A DNA stretch of 37,868 bases, from contig JANYFR010000032.1 in NCBI GenBank assembly GCA_025362585.1, forward strand, positions 1 through 37,868, in the 5' to 3' direction. The translations under genes and the position numbers were made by a program. The notes beneath the pieces are model-generated. The model was not told the DNA's origin. It ran no database searches and saw only the letters and a list, made by a program, of their open reading frames with translations. The stretch's first letter is position 1, and each line of letters opens with the position of its first letter. Positions 24,071-33,428 of the stretch are shown here, in pieces. The DNA comes from Acidimicrobiales bacterium. Its GTDB lineage: Bacteria; Actinomycetota; Acidimicrobiia; Acidimicrobiales; RAAP-2.

Positions 24071-27000
24071 CTACCCCCGGCCCACCGAGTCGAGCGGGCC
24101 CGGCTTGGCGAAGTGGTAGCCCTGACCGAGGATGCCACCCTTGCCGAGAGTGACGCCGAGGTTGCGCAGGGCCTCCGCCTCAGCCTCTGACTCGATCCCT
24201 TCGGCGATGATGATCGTGCCCGCCTGTTCGGCGTAGTGACACATCCCCGCGGCCATCGCCTGACGTTCAGGACTGCTGTCGATGTTGCGCACGATCGAAA
24301 TATCGAGCTTTACGTACTCGGGTCGCAGCTCGAGAATATGTCGCAGACTGGTGTAGCCGGCGCCGGCGTCGTCGACCGCGAGCTTGCAGCCAATGTCGTC
24401 GACGGCGCTGCGAACGGCGGCGTAGTTGTCGATCTGGGCGTGCTCGGTGACCTCGATGACGGTCCGGCGACTCCGTCCACGCAGCGCCTTCGCGGCCGAG
24501 CCGTCGAGCAGCGCCGCCGGAGAGAAGTTGACACTAAGGAATTCCTCGGGACCCAACTCGTGCGCCACCTCGAACGCGGCGGTCACGCAGAGTGCTTCGA
24601 GCTCGGAGCCGAGGCCCACCGACTGGGCCTCGATGAATCGAAGTTCGGGACTTCGGCCGTCGTCGAAGCGCGTGAGGGCCTCGTAACCCACCACGTGACC
24701 GCTGAACAGGTCAACGAACGGTTGGAAGACCGAACGAAAGCGGTGATTGTCGATGACGTCGCGGATCTCGCGGCTCAGCGCGGTGCGATTGGCGTGCGCG
24801 TTCGCCTGCGCCCCGAAGAGGGAACCCGCGTAGGAACCGAGCTCTTCGAAGTAGGTCAGGCGCGTCGGGACCGCCTGCGCCGCGAGTGGGTCCCTGGTAC
24901 CCAGCGCGAGGACGCCGATGAGGCGGTCCTCCCAGCGCACCGGCGCCAGCACGAGCGCCACGATTCCCTCTGCGAGGGCCCGGTGCGCGATCTGGGGATT
25001 GGCCGGCCAGTCGTCGGGATCCAAGCTCAGAAGGACCGATCCCCTCTCGACGCGTTGGAGACTCTCGTCGTTGTCCGGGCGGAAGGACTCACCCAGCGTG
25101 ACGTCAAAGATCGCTGAACCGCTCATGGCAATGGGAAGGAGGCTGCCCGTCGCTTCGATCAGCAACACGCACGCGACGTCGACGTGGGGCAACTGCGTGG
25201 CCGCCTCGCAGAACAGCCCGGCCGTGGCGTGCACGTTGTCGGCCACTCGAACGTTACGCATGACGTTCACGATGGCGTGGCGATCGTCCTGCACTCGCGA
25301 GAGATCCTGCTCGAGTCCCTCGAGACGCCGTTGGGTCGCGAAATCGTGCTTCACGGCCACGTAGGCAATGGTCGTCCCGTCGGCGTCGTGGATGGGCGAG
25401 ATTGTGGCGTCCTCTTCGTAGAGATCGCCCTCTTTATTGCGATTGAGGAGGACACCGCGCCACGTCTGGCCCTCGAGCAACTGAGCCCACATGTCCTCGT
25501 AAAACGCGTGAGGTTGCAAGCCACTCTGGAAAATGCGCGGGTTCTCCCCCATCAGCTCATCGAGGGTGTAGCCACTCGTGCGCAACGCCGCGGGATTCGC
25601 ATAAATGATGTTCGATGACGGATCGCTGACGACGATCGCCTCACCGGCCTGGTCGATCGCCCTCGTCAACAGCGTCTGTGCGTTCAGCGATTTCATGAGC
25701 AGTTCGCGGTCGCGCAGTCGCTTGAGACCGAAACCGAGTTCGGCGGCGAGGTCCTCGAGCAGCGAGACGGCCGCGTCGTCGAAGGCCCCGGGCTCGGGGG
25801 CGTAGACCATGAAGGCGCCGTCGATCTCCTCGCCCACCCGCACCGGCAGGCCGATGGCCGAGCGGAGGCCCTCGTGGAGGGCCGCCTCGACCCACGGCGA
25901 CATGCGGACGTCCGATCGTAGATCCTGCGAGACCACGGTGTCGCCGTCGCGGATGGCCCGTCCCACGGGACCCTGGCCGAGCGTCCCCCCACCCCAGGTG
26001 ACCTGGATGCGACTCAGGTAGTTGCGATGGGCTTCGCTCGAGGTCACCTTCTCGACAGTGTGATCAACGTCGTCGACTTTTCGCCCGTACCAAGCAAATC
26101 GGTAGCCCCCCTCGTCGACCGCCACTTGACACATCTGGGTCAGCAGGTCCAACTCGTGTTCGGCCCGCACGAGGCTGCGACTGCCCGCCGAGAGCGTCGT
26201 CAGCGCCCGGCGCGTCTGCACTTCGCTCTGGCAGTTGCGCAGGGCCACGACGATCGCGGTCGTGACACCCCGTTCGTCGCGGATCGGGTGGGCCTGAACC
26301 GACATCCAAATCACCTCACCGTCGGCCGATCGGTAGCGAGTCTCGTGCTGTTGCACCTTGTCGCCCACTTGCGCCATGGCGCGCCAGACCTTCATCCGCT
26401 CCACGTCGTCGTCGAAGATCAGTGCGGTGCCGTCCATGCCGACGAGGTCGCTCGGCAACCAACCGAGCTCCTGGCGCACCGAGGGCGAGATCCACTTGAT
26501 GAAGCCTTCGGCGTCGGTCTCGTAAATGATGTCCGACGCGTTCTCCGCCAGCAGTCGGAAGCGGTCCTCGGACTCGGCGAGCAAGTGGCGAGCCTCGACT
26601 TCGTCTTGCACGTCGCGCCACGACGCAATACGCAGGTACCCGTCATCGCCATCCTGGCGAATCTCTCGCACGGCCGCCGAGACCCAGTGATAGGAGTTGT
26701 CGGTGCGACGATAACGGGCTTCGAAGGTCTCGGCGTGGGTCTCCTGTAGGGCTCGCCACGCCGCGCGGACGGTCGTGACGTCGTCGGCGTGCACGTAGTC
26801 CAGGATCGGACGACCAATCAACTGGTCGGGTCGCCAGCCGAGCAGGTCCTTCACCGACTCCGAGACCCACTCGAACTGCTCGTGGCCGTCGTGGACCACG
26901 ACCACGTCCGACGAGTTCTCCGCGAGGAGACGGTACCGTTCCTCGGACTCCACCAGCGCCTCTCGGTTCGCGTGATCCTGACGAGCGTCGCGCACACTGC

Positions 27001-28555
27001 CGATGTAGCCAATGGTGACGCCCAATTCGTCGGCCATGATCCGACCGAAGATGGAGACCCACTGGTAGTCGCCGCTGATGTTGAGGACCCGGGCTTCGGT
27101 GCTGTTGCGTTCGTTGGGCCCCGTCAGTTCAATAGTCGCCAGAATGGCGACGATGTCGTCGGGGTGCACGACGTCGGTCATTGACTGGCCGATGACCTCG
27201 CTCGGATCAAAGCCGAAGAGATGCGTGACCGACGGGGAGACCCACTTGATAACAAAGTCGACACCAACCTCGAAGACCACGTCCGCGGCGTTCTCCGCGA
27301 GTAAACGGTACTGATTGAGGGTTGCGTGCGATTGCGATACGTCGCGCCACGTGTTGCTTAAGAGGTCGCCAACTTTCACGGCGCGGACATCGAAGTGGCG
27401 ATCGGCGTCGTTAACTTCGTCGTGGTAGAAGAAACCGTCCAGCGCGAGCGGCTCGCCACTCTCCAGGGTTCGCACGAAATAGTCAAACAGACCCGAATCG
27501 ACGTGCCCCGGCGACAGATCCAAGAATCTCGCACCAGTCAACTGTTCGCGGGTCGTCTCGTTGAAGGCAATCGCTGCTTCGTTTACCTCCACGTACTCAA
27601 AGTCAACGATTCGCCCGCCGTCATCGAGAACCGCGCGCATGATGACGTGGGGATCGAGCTCGGCCCGCATGGTCGCTCGAAGGATGTCGCGCTCCACGCG
27701 CCACGCCTCGCGGGTGGCCACTTCTGAATCAATGCGGCGAAGGCTCGCCACGATTGTCTCTACGTCGCCGTCGGGTCCGAAGACGTGGTGGGCGTTCACT
27801 TCGTAGTAGCGGTAAGAATTGTCGCTCGCCCGAATCCGCGACTCCATCGTGCCGTAGCCATTTGACGTAAGTTCGGCAGTGGACTTGGCGATCAACTCTC
27901 GGTCATCGGGATGGGCCAGGTCGCGCGCCCGGGTGCCAATTAAATCGCCTGGTGTCCATCCGAGTTCACTCTCGACTGACGGCGAGATCCACATGAGGCG
28001 GCCGTCGGACTGGGCCCGCAGCACGATATCCGAAGCGTTCTCGGCGAGGAGGCGAAACTGGTCGAGCGTGTCGCTCTTCTCGGTGACGTCGCGCCACGAG
28101 AGGCCGACCGTGTCACCTACCTTCACCGCGCACAAGGAGTAGCGCCGTTGGACGCCGGCACTGGCGTCGCCATTGACGCAATCCTCGAGGACGAGGCGCT
28201 CGCCGGACTCGAAGGTACTGACGTACTTCTGAAAGAGGTCGAGACTGGCGGGTCCCGGCAGCAGATCAAGTAGTTTCGCTCCGATCAGACGCTCTCGAGT
28301 GGTGTTGACGTAATCAACTGCAGCTTCGTTCGCCTCGACGTATTGGAAGTTAGTGATGCGGCCGCGTCGATCGCGTATTGGACAAAGTATGACGTAGGGA
28401 TCGAGGAGCGAACTGAAGGTCGCGGCGAGTCGGGCCTGCTCGAGCTCCAGCCGCGCAGCGACGTCATCGAACGACGCGTCGATCGTTGACGACGGCAGGT
28501 CGGTGTCGCGTGGTGACGCCACCCTCCTGAGTCGCGTCCGACGATCGTTCGACAC
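24071..28555 (-). CDS. Seven-PAS, two-GAF, EAL c-di-GMP phosphodiesterase
   Basis: 1494 residues, cytoplasmic. PAS-like units lie near 45-160, 165-280, 295-410, 415-525, 540-655, 665-780 and 965-1080. GAF domains lie near 790-950 and 1095-1250. A complete EAL domain follows (1260-1490): E1292, N1343, E1368, D1395-D1396 (DDAGAG), K1416, E1452 and Q1478 are all present. There is no GGDEF domain, so it should only degrade c-di-GMP. PAS pair 1-2 closely resembles pair 3-4, showing an internal duplication. The GTG start has AGAGGAG five bases upstream. Single-gene unit, convergent on a weak small frame. Confidence 0.93.
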   Translation of the reverse strand: MSNDRRTRLRRVASPRDTDLPSSTIDASFDDVAARLELEQARLAATFSSLLDPYVILCPIRDRRGRITNFQYVEANEAAVDYVNTTRERLIGAKLLDLLPGPASLDLFQKYVSTFESGERLVLEDCVNGDASAGVQRRYSLCAVKVGDTVGLSWRDVTEKSDTLDQFRLLAENASDIVLRAQSDGRLMWISPSVESELGWTPGDLIGTRARDLAHPDDRELIAKSTAELTSNGYGTMESRIRASDNSYRYYEVNAHHVFGPDGDVETIVASLRRIDSEVATREAWRVERDILRATMRAELDPHVIMRAVLDDGGRIVDFEYVEVNEAAIAFNETTREQLTGARFLDLSPGHVDSGLFDYFVRTLESGEPLALDGFFYHDEVNDADRHFDVRAVKVGDLLSNTWRDVSQSHATLNQYRLLAENAADVVFEVGVDFVIKWVSPSVTHLFGFDPSEVIGQSMTDVVHPDDIVAILATIELTGPNERNSTEARVLNISGDYQWVSIFGRIMADELGVTIGYIGSVRDARQDHANREALVESEERYRLLAENSSDVVVVHDGHEQFEWVSESVKDLLGWRPDQLIGRPILDYVHADDVTTVRAAWRALQETHAETFEARYRRTDNSYHWVSAAVREIRQDGDDGYLRIASWRDVQDEVEARHLLAESEDRFRLLAENASDIIYETDAEGFIKWISPSVRQELGWLPSDLVGMDGTALIFDDDVERMKVWRAMAQVGDKVQQHETRYRSADGEVIWMSVQAHPIRDERGVTTAIVVALRNCQSEVQTRRALTTLSAGSRSLVRAEHELDLLTQMCQVAVDEGGYRFAWYGRKVDDVDHTVEKVTSSEAHRNYLSRIQVTWGGGTLGQGPVGRAIRDGDTVVSQDLRSDVRMSPWVEAALHEGLRSAIGLPVRVGEEIDGAFMVYAPEPGAFDDAAVSLLEDLAAELGFGLKRLRDRELLMKSLNAQTLLTRAIDQAGEAIVVSDPSSNIIYANPAALRTSGYTLDELMGENPRIFQSGLQPHAFYEDMWAQLLEGQTWRGVLLNRNKEGDLYEEDATISPIHDADGTTIAYVAVKHDFATQRRLEGLEQDLSRVQDDRHAIVNVMRNVRVADNVHATAGLFCEAATQLPHVDVACVLLIEATGSLLPIAMSGSAIFDVTLGESFRPDNDESLQRVERGSVLLSLDPDDWPANPQIAHRALAEGIVALVLAPVRWEDRLIGVLALGTRDPLAAQAVPTRLTYFEELGSYAGSLFGAQANAHANRTALSREIRDVIDNHRFRSVFQPFVDLFSGHVVGYEALTRFDDGRSPELRFIEAQSVGLGSELEALCVTAAFEVAHELGPEEFLSVNFSPAALLDGSAAKALRGRSRRTVIEVTEHAQIDNYAAVRSAVDDIGCKLAVDDAGAGYTSLRHILELRPEYVKLDISIVRNIDSSPERQAMAAGMCHYAEQAGTIIIAEGIESEAEAEALRNLGVTLGKGGILGQGYHFAKPGPLDSVGRG

Positions 28556-28998
28556 GGATCTCCTCTTGCGAACGAATTTCCCGACAGGTATCTAACACTC
28601 GTCCTCATCTGATAATAGACATGACCACCTGGTCAATCAATGGGACTTCGGTTACATTCGCTCGACAGACACTCCACGTACACAACTCGTTCTCAAATCG
28701 GCGTCGGGTCTTCATCTATTGCTCGACGTGTGGTGCTCTCTCGCCGAAGAGCCATCAATGGACGATTGGCCAATGCCGCCATGTGCCTGGAATGACACCA
28801 AGGCACTCCCACCGAATTGGCCTGTTGCGACCGAACTTACTTCCGTTCAACGGGCCACTATCGCCATGAAGAAGCTCTCGATGCCTAGTCGGAAACCGAG
28901 TTCGAGGAAATAGTTGCGAGATGTCGATTCGGGCAATGTATGTTCGTCGAGTATGCAGGGAGGTTCGAGAGTCGGCCCCCCAATCGGAGGTAGAGACC
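28556..28998. other. 443-bp interval with no clear gene
   Basis: A plus-strand frame is open from about 28596 to 28913 but lacks ATG and GTG at a useful place (TTG at 28719), has no ribosome-binding site, and matches nothing I know (MDDWPMPPCAWNDTKALPPN). It could be a decayed gene. The interval must hold promoters for the flanking divergent genes. No tRNA or long repeat is seen. Confidence 0.5.
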
Positions 28999-29343
28999 AT
29001 GGCTGAGTACCTGTTGTTGATTCACGGCGACGAATCGAAATTTTCGGACACTGACCCGAAGGCGATGGAAGCGATGATGGAGGGTCACAACAAGTTTGCA
29101 GAGAACAACGGTGGCGCCCTTCGCGGTGGTAACGCCCTTGCGCCGTCGAGCACGGCGACGTCGGTGCGCGAAAATGGATCAGGTGGTTACGCAATCACTG
29201 ACGGCCCCTTCGCCGAGACCAAGGAAGCACTCGGTGGTTATTACGTCGTCGAGGCGGCCGACCTCGACGAGGCCATCGCAATTGCGAAGCAGATCCCGAT
29301 GCCGTTTGGTGGCATCGAGGTTCGACCAATCCGGAACGTCTGA
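28999..29343 (+). CDS. DGPF-domain (YCII-related) protein
   Basis: 114 residues. MAEYLLLIHGDE and ITDGPFAETKEALGGYYVVEAADLDEA (the DGPF motif at about 69-72), ending in GGIEVRPI, are diagnostic of the DGPF/YCII family, which often accompanies ECF sigma factors. ATG at 28999 has GGAGG eight bases upstream; a longer frame reaching 28921 is not needed. The next gene overlaps or touches its stop codon. Known family association: DGPF proteins are encoded beside ECF42 sigma factors; their biochemical role is not settled. Confidence 0.9.
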   Translation: MAEYLLLIHGDESKFSDTDPKAMEAMMEGHNKFAENNGGALRGGNALAPSSTATSVRENGSGGYAITDGPFAETKEALGGYYVVEAADLDEAIAIAKQIPMPFGGIEVRPIRNV

Positions 29344-30593
29344 ACAACGATCGAACACCTGACGTCTCGGTAGAGACTGCGGTCGCCGATGCGCACCGTT
29401 GCGAGTGGGCCTACGTGCTCGCCGCGACGGTGCGCGTCGCGGGCGACATCGACCTCGCCGAAGAGTGCGTCCAGGACGCGTACGCGAGGGCATTGGCGAC
29501 GTGGCCCGTCAGTGGCATTCCGACCAAGCCCGGAGCATGGCTCACGACCGTCGCGCGTCGCCGCGCCATCGATCATCTCCGTCAACGCAACGTCCGCGAC
29601 CGTGTACTTCAGGGCTTGTACGTCGTCGAAAGTGAAGACGGCGTTGAGACCAACATTACGGCGATGTCCGACGACCGACTACGCCTTATCTTCACGTGTT
29701 GTCACCCGGCGCTTTCCTCCGAAGCTCAGATTGCGTTGACCTTACGACTGCTTTGTGGTCTCACGACGAGTGAGGTGGCCCGAATGTTTCTCGTGCCCGA
29801 ATCAACGATGGCCGCGCGCATCACTCGCGCCAAGAAGAAGATTGTCGCGGCGAGAGTTCCCTACCGCGTACCCTCGTCCGACGAATTGCCCGAACGGATC
29901 GACGCGGTTCTCACGGTCGTGCATCTGCTATTCACGACCGGCCACACGGCGCCCGGTGGCTCCGAGCTCGTTCGTCGCGACCTCGTGGAGCGCTCGTTGG
30001 TCCTGGCGCGCATGCTCCGCTCGTTGCTGCCGGACAGTCCCGACGTTGCGGGACTGTTGGCGCTCATTCTTCTCGCCGATGCTCGAAGCAGGACCCGGGT
30101 CGCTACGGACGGCTCCCTCGCACTCCTCTCGGATCAGGATCGAAGCCAGTGGGACGCCGCGGAGATCGCCGAGGGACTGTCGCTCGTCCGCGAAGCGTTG
30201 CAACGACGTCCGCCAGGTCGCTTCGCATTGATGGCGGCGATTGCGGCGGTCCACGCCGAAGCTCCGAGTTGGTCGGCGACTGACTGGCGCGAACTCGTGG
30301 GGCTGTACGAACTGCTCGTACGCATCTGGCCCTCCCCCGTCGTCGCACTTAACCGCGCGGTCGCGATCGGTCTGGCCGAGGGTCCCGCCGCCGGACTCGT
30401 CGCCCTCGACGAATTAACCACTGAACCGCAACTCGCGTCGTATCGCTACCTCGCCGCCGCCAGGGCCGACTTTTTAAGCCGCCTGAATCGCCTCGACGAG
30501 GCCCGTGACGCCTATGAAGTAGCGATCGCTCTCACCGACAACGCGGTCGAGCACGAGTTCCTGGCGCTGCGACTGGCCGCCATTGTTTCGTAG
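29340..30593 (+). CDS. ECF42-like RNA polymerase sigma factor with C-terminal extension
   Basis: About 417 residues. Region 2 is DLAEECVQDAYARAL with PGAWLTTVARRRAIDHLR, and region 4 has LRLLCGLTTSEVARMFLVP and STMAARITRAKKKI. A long alpha-helical, TPR-like extension follows, ending LNRLDEARDAYEVAIAL. This form, next to a DGPF protein, is ECF42. The start is odd: the family-type N-terminus (VETAVADAHRCEWAYVLAATVRVAGD) lies before the first GTG at 29415, and no ATG, GTG or TTG exists in that frame upstream. CTG at 29340 overlaps the DGPF stop (CTGA) and would give a normal length. GTG 29415 would remove about 25 residues that look conserved. No anti-sigma gene is visible. Confidence 0.88.
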   Translation: MNNDRTPDVSVETAVADAHRCEWAYVLAATVRVAGDIDLAEECVQDAYARALATWPVSGIPTKPGAWLTTVARRRAIDHLRQRNVRDRVLQGLYVVESEDGVETNITAMSDDRLRLIFTCCHPALSSEAQIALTLRLLCGLTTSEVARMFLVPESTMAARITRAKKKIVAARVPYRVPSSDELPERIDAVLTVVHLLFTTGHTAPGGSELVRRDLVERSLVLARMLRSLLPDSPDVAGLLALILLADARSRTRVATDGSLALLSDQDRSQWDAAEIAEGLSLVREALQRRPPGRFALMAAIAAVHAEAPSWSATDWRELVGLYELLVRIWPSPVVALNRAVAIGLAEGPAAGLVALDELTTEPQLASYRYLAAARADFLSRLNRLDEARDAYEVAIALTDNAVEHEFLALRLAAIVS

Positions 30594-30742
30594 AGGTCGT
30601 CTTCTTGCCAAGTGGTCCGAGGGACGATGTATGAGGATGAACTCTTCGCGCCAGTCAGTCATCGCGTTGCGAAGTCAAAGTGGTGCTGTGTCCAGATGGC
30701 TTTCGACGAACGAAAGTTACGCGCAGCTACAGGGTCCACTCG

Positions 30743-32362
30743 TCACGGGGCGGCGAGTGCCGCGACCTTGACCTCGTGCGTTGGCGACCGGTAGGAATGT
30801 CCGTAACCGACGTAGGTCACGTACAAAGGAACTGCGCCGGGCGGCGCGTGATCGACGGCAATCACGCACTCGCCAAAGGGACTGGGTTGACAGGCGACGA
30901 GGCGCGCCCCGAGGTGGACAGAGACAGTGGTGACCGGGTAGAACCCGAGCGAGTTCGCCTGGATTCCGGTGATCTGCACCACTGTCGACGTCGAGGTCGA
31001 CACATGAGGCGCCGTTTCGGCATCGAGACTCCAGACGGCGACCGGGATCACGAACTCCGGGTCGGTCGGCGCCGAGTAGCCGAAGCGGTTGTAGGCCTGC
31101 GTCGTGACCCAGTAGACCTTGTGGTTCTGGAGGCCGCGAATGATGCAGTTCGGCTCGTAGTAGACGGGCGCTCCGCAGTACGTGGTCGAGTCCCCGTCGG
31201 TGATGGCGACGCGGTAGCCGAGCACCGGTGCCGCACCGGGACTCTGCGGTGGGTGCATGTAGGTCCACACCTCACCGCTGTGGACATTGCCCGACACTTG
31301 CTCGGGAGGCGAGGGAACGGAGGCCGCGCAGTTCGCGTTGGTGGGCGACGAAGCGATGTCGCCCGCGGCGTCCACGGCGACGTACCGTCCGGTTCCGTAG
31401 GCGAGCGCGGTCCAGGGCGAGGCGGTCGTCGTCGCCACAGAGTGCGGCACCCACGACGTTCCGGTCGGCGAGACGATGACGGAGTTGAGCGCTCCCTTCG
31501 ACTGGCCGGCGGCGACGAAGGAACCGCAGCCAAATGTGGCGCCGTTGACACCTTGCGCGGGCGCGTACTGGTGCAGTGCCCAGACGTAGCCGTAGACCGA
31601 CGTCGCGACGTAGCCCGAGCCCGCGCCCGCGCCGAAGGCGACGAAGTTGCCGTTGCCGTAGGCGACGGCGCTGAGGTGCAGTCCACCGGGCGGCGCCGCG
31701 ACGACGCCCGTCAGGGGATGCTGAATGAGGCTCCAGTGGAGTCCGTCGAGCGACATGAGGACGTCGCCCTGGGTAGCGTCGACGGCGATGAACCGACCGT
31801 CGCCGTAGGTGATCGACGAGAAGCTGTCCTGGGGCCGCCAGAATCGCCGCGACCACGTGACGCCGTCGACCGAGGTGGCGAGCGTGCCGACCGAACTCAC
31901 GGCGGCGAAAAGGCCGTGGCCGAAGGTGATCCCCGTCCACTGACCGTGCAGGACCGGATGGCCGGCCTGGTAGGGCGTTCCCGGGGGGCCGGGCAGTGGC
32001 GACCACTGCACGCCGTCAGTGGAGACCATCTCATTGGGCACGGCGTCGGCCGACGACAGGGCGACGAAGCGACCGGTGCCGTACGCCGCGGTCTGCCACG
32101 ATCCGACCGGGACCGGTTGCTCAGTCCACGTGGCGCCGTTACTCGAAGTGGCAATTAGCCCGGCGTGGCTGAACGCAATCCAGTGGCCGTGAAGAAAGTT
32201 GACGGTGGACCAGCCGCCCGTAGGAGACGTAACCTGCGCCACTGTCCAGGGCGTGGTCGCCGTCGCCCGCGAGACCGTCATCTGAAAGGCCACGTTGCTG
32301 GCCGCGATCAGCGCGACGAGGGTCAACGCTTTCCGTAGACTCTGCGTCGAGAGTCGAACCAT
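30743..32362 (-). CDS. Secreted beta-propeller-like protein with fibronectin III-like domain
   Basis: 539 residues. ATG at 32362 has GGAGGG four bases upstream; a longer frame to 32386 is rejected. Signal peptide about 1-35 (LTLVALIAASNVAFQM, cleavage near SRATA). Residues 45-345 contain at least six repeats with the core Y/F-G-x-G-x-F-V/A-A-V (YGTGRFVAL, FGHGLFAAV, YGDGRFIAV, YGNGNFVAF, FGCGSFVAA, YGTGRYVAV) spaced 35-50 residues apart, as in sialidase- or YCF48-like propellers. A fibronectin III-like domain follows (about 350-440: VWTYMHPPQSPG, YRVAITDGD, TTQAYNRFGYS), then an unknown tail. It is probably extracellular. No catalytic residues were identified. Convergent with the sigma-factor gene. 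Confidence 0.8.
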   Translation of the reverse strand: MVRLSTQSLRKALTLVALIAASNVAFQMTVSRATATTPWTVAQVTSPTGGWSTVNFLHGHWIAFSHAGLIATSSNGATWTEQPVPVGSWQTAAYGTGRFVALSSADAVPNEMVSTDGVQWSPLPGPPGTPYQAGHPVLHGQWTGITFGHGLFAAVSSVGTLATSVDGVTWSRRFWRPQDSFSSITYGDGRFIAVDATQGDVLMSLDGLHWSLIQHPLTGVVAAPPGGLHLSAVAYGNGNFVAFGAGAGSGYVATSVYGYVWALHQYAPAQGVNGATFGCGSFVAAGQSKGALNSVIVSPTGTSWVPHSVATTTASPWTALAYGTGRYVAVDAAGDIASSPTNANCAASVPSPPEQVSGNVHSGEVWTYMHPPQSPGAAPVLGYRVAITDGDSTTYCGAPVYYEPNCIIRGLQNHKVYWVTTQAYNRFGYSAPTDPEFVIPVAVWSLDAETAPHVSTSTSTVVQITGIQANSLGFYPVTTVSVHLGARLVACQPSPFGECVIAVDHAPPGAVPLYVTYVGYGHSYRSPTHEVKVAALAAP

Positions 32363-32754
32363 GTGCCCTCCAGTTTCGAAGGACAATTCTCCCAGTCACA
32401 GTGCAAATATCGCCCTACGCGCGCTCAAGCCTTGCCCAATTCGCTCACCATTCGCCTCACCACTGCGCATCCACCAGCGAAGGGCGAGCAGCCACAATCC
32501 CGGCGCGGCGTTCCAGCGCGCAACGTCGTGAACGATTCGTCCGAGAGACTTGAACTGCCGGCGTCGACTGATTGTTGGACCTTCGACGCGCTCAGAGTTA
32601 ACCAACGGAAAGCGTCGCGATCGCAGCCGAGCGCAAGCACCCTGTTGGTCACATTGTGGCCACCGACCCAGAGTTCACTTAAGGGACCGTGCCCTTCACA
32701 CGTGGGCAAAGCTACTGGATTGACGCAGTCTGCAATCGTCAGGTTCTCCGCACT
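32363..32754. other. 392-bp interval without a recognised gene
   Basis: Frames in this stretch have poor codon use and no ribosome-binding sites. A tRNA-like patch on the minus strand near 32535-32600 fails to form a T-arm. The left end holds the start region of the propeller gene. Otherwise nothing is seen. Confidence 0.55.
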
Positions 32755-32777
32755 ATGCGCAACTAATAGTTGCGCAT
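32755..32777. promoter_or_regulatory. Perfect 11-1-11 palindrome, operator of the SRPBCC-ArsR operon
   Basis: ATGCGCAACTA and TAGTTGCGCAT flank one A. A second half-site, GAGTTGCGC, lies at 32799-32807. TTGCGC (32770-32775), in the right arm, and AATGAT (32793-32798) are 17 bp apart and could be -35 and -10. Binding would block the promoter. The ArsR-type protein at the end of the operon is the likely binder. Confidence 0.7.
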
Positions 32778-32845
32778 CTCCGGAAAACGTGCAATGATGA
32801 GTTGCGCGTTTCGGGAAAGGCCCGAGGACGACACGAGGAGCAGTG

Positions 32846-33331
32846 ATGACCACACCTTCACCCACCACCCCGCCGGTCACGGCATCGTCGGACGACTACA
32901 CTTACGACCTGCACGTCGATGTTCCACTGGCGCAAAGCCTCTCGGCCCTGACCGACGACACTGCCATCACCCAGTGGTGGACCTCGGCGACACGCTCCGA
33001 GCGACACGGCGACGACGTGCGGCTCTTCATGGGCAATGGCGACACTCTCGTTGATTTCACCGTTGAGCACCCAGTGGGAACCGACGACGTCGCCTGGAAC
33101 GTCACCGCGTGCGTACTGTCGGACTGGATCGGTACGAAGCCCACCTTCTCGGTACGGCGCAACGATGAGGGATCGTGCGACATCGAGTTCCGCCACGTCG
33201 GACTCGGACCGGCGCTCGAGTGCTACGACCAGTGCCGCGCCGGTTGGGACCACTTCATGCCCAGCCTGAACCAGTTCCTGGAAACTGGCGAGGGCCGCTC
33301 GAACGAGCCGCGTGACCGGTCGGCGTCGTGA
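32846..33331 (+). CDS. SRPBCC (AHSA1-like) protein 1
   Basis: 161 residues. ATG has GAGGAG six bases upstream; a GTG just before it is less likely. After a Pro/Thr-rich lead (1-15) comes a helix-grip fold: YDLHVDVPLAQSLSALTD, AITQWWTSATRSE, then beta strands and a final helix (YDQCRAGWDHFMPSLNQFLETG), the pattern of Aha1-type START-like proteins that bind hydrophobic ligands. First gene of an apparent operon of two SRPBCC proteins and an ArsR regulator, behind a strong palindrome. Ligand unknown. Confidence 0.87.
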   Translation: MTTPSPTTPPVTASSDDYTYDLHVDVPLAQSLSALTDDTAITQWWTSATRSERHGDDVRLFMGNGDTLVDFTVEHPVGTDDVAWNVTACVLSDWIGTKPTFSVRRNDEGSCDIEFRHVGLGPALECYDQCRAGWDHFMPSLNQFLETGEGRSNEPRDRSAS

Positions 33332-33428
33332 CCACGCCTCGTACCAAACTCGGGTCGGTTGCAAAGACGCCGGGCGAACTCGTCACGCAATGCGGCGACG
33401 CGCGCGACCGTTGTACGAGACTGTGACG

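Noticed and set aside
30700-30716. Hairpin CTTTCG/CGAAAG between convergent genes
   Set aside because: Short stem and no T-run on either strand; a terminator cannot be claimed.
32530-32600. tRNA-like patch on the minus strand
   Set aside because: A GTTCAA-like stretch is present, but the flanking bases do not pair into a T-arm and no 7-bp acceptor stem can be formed.
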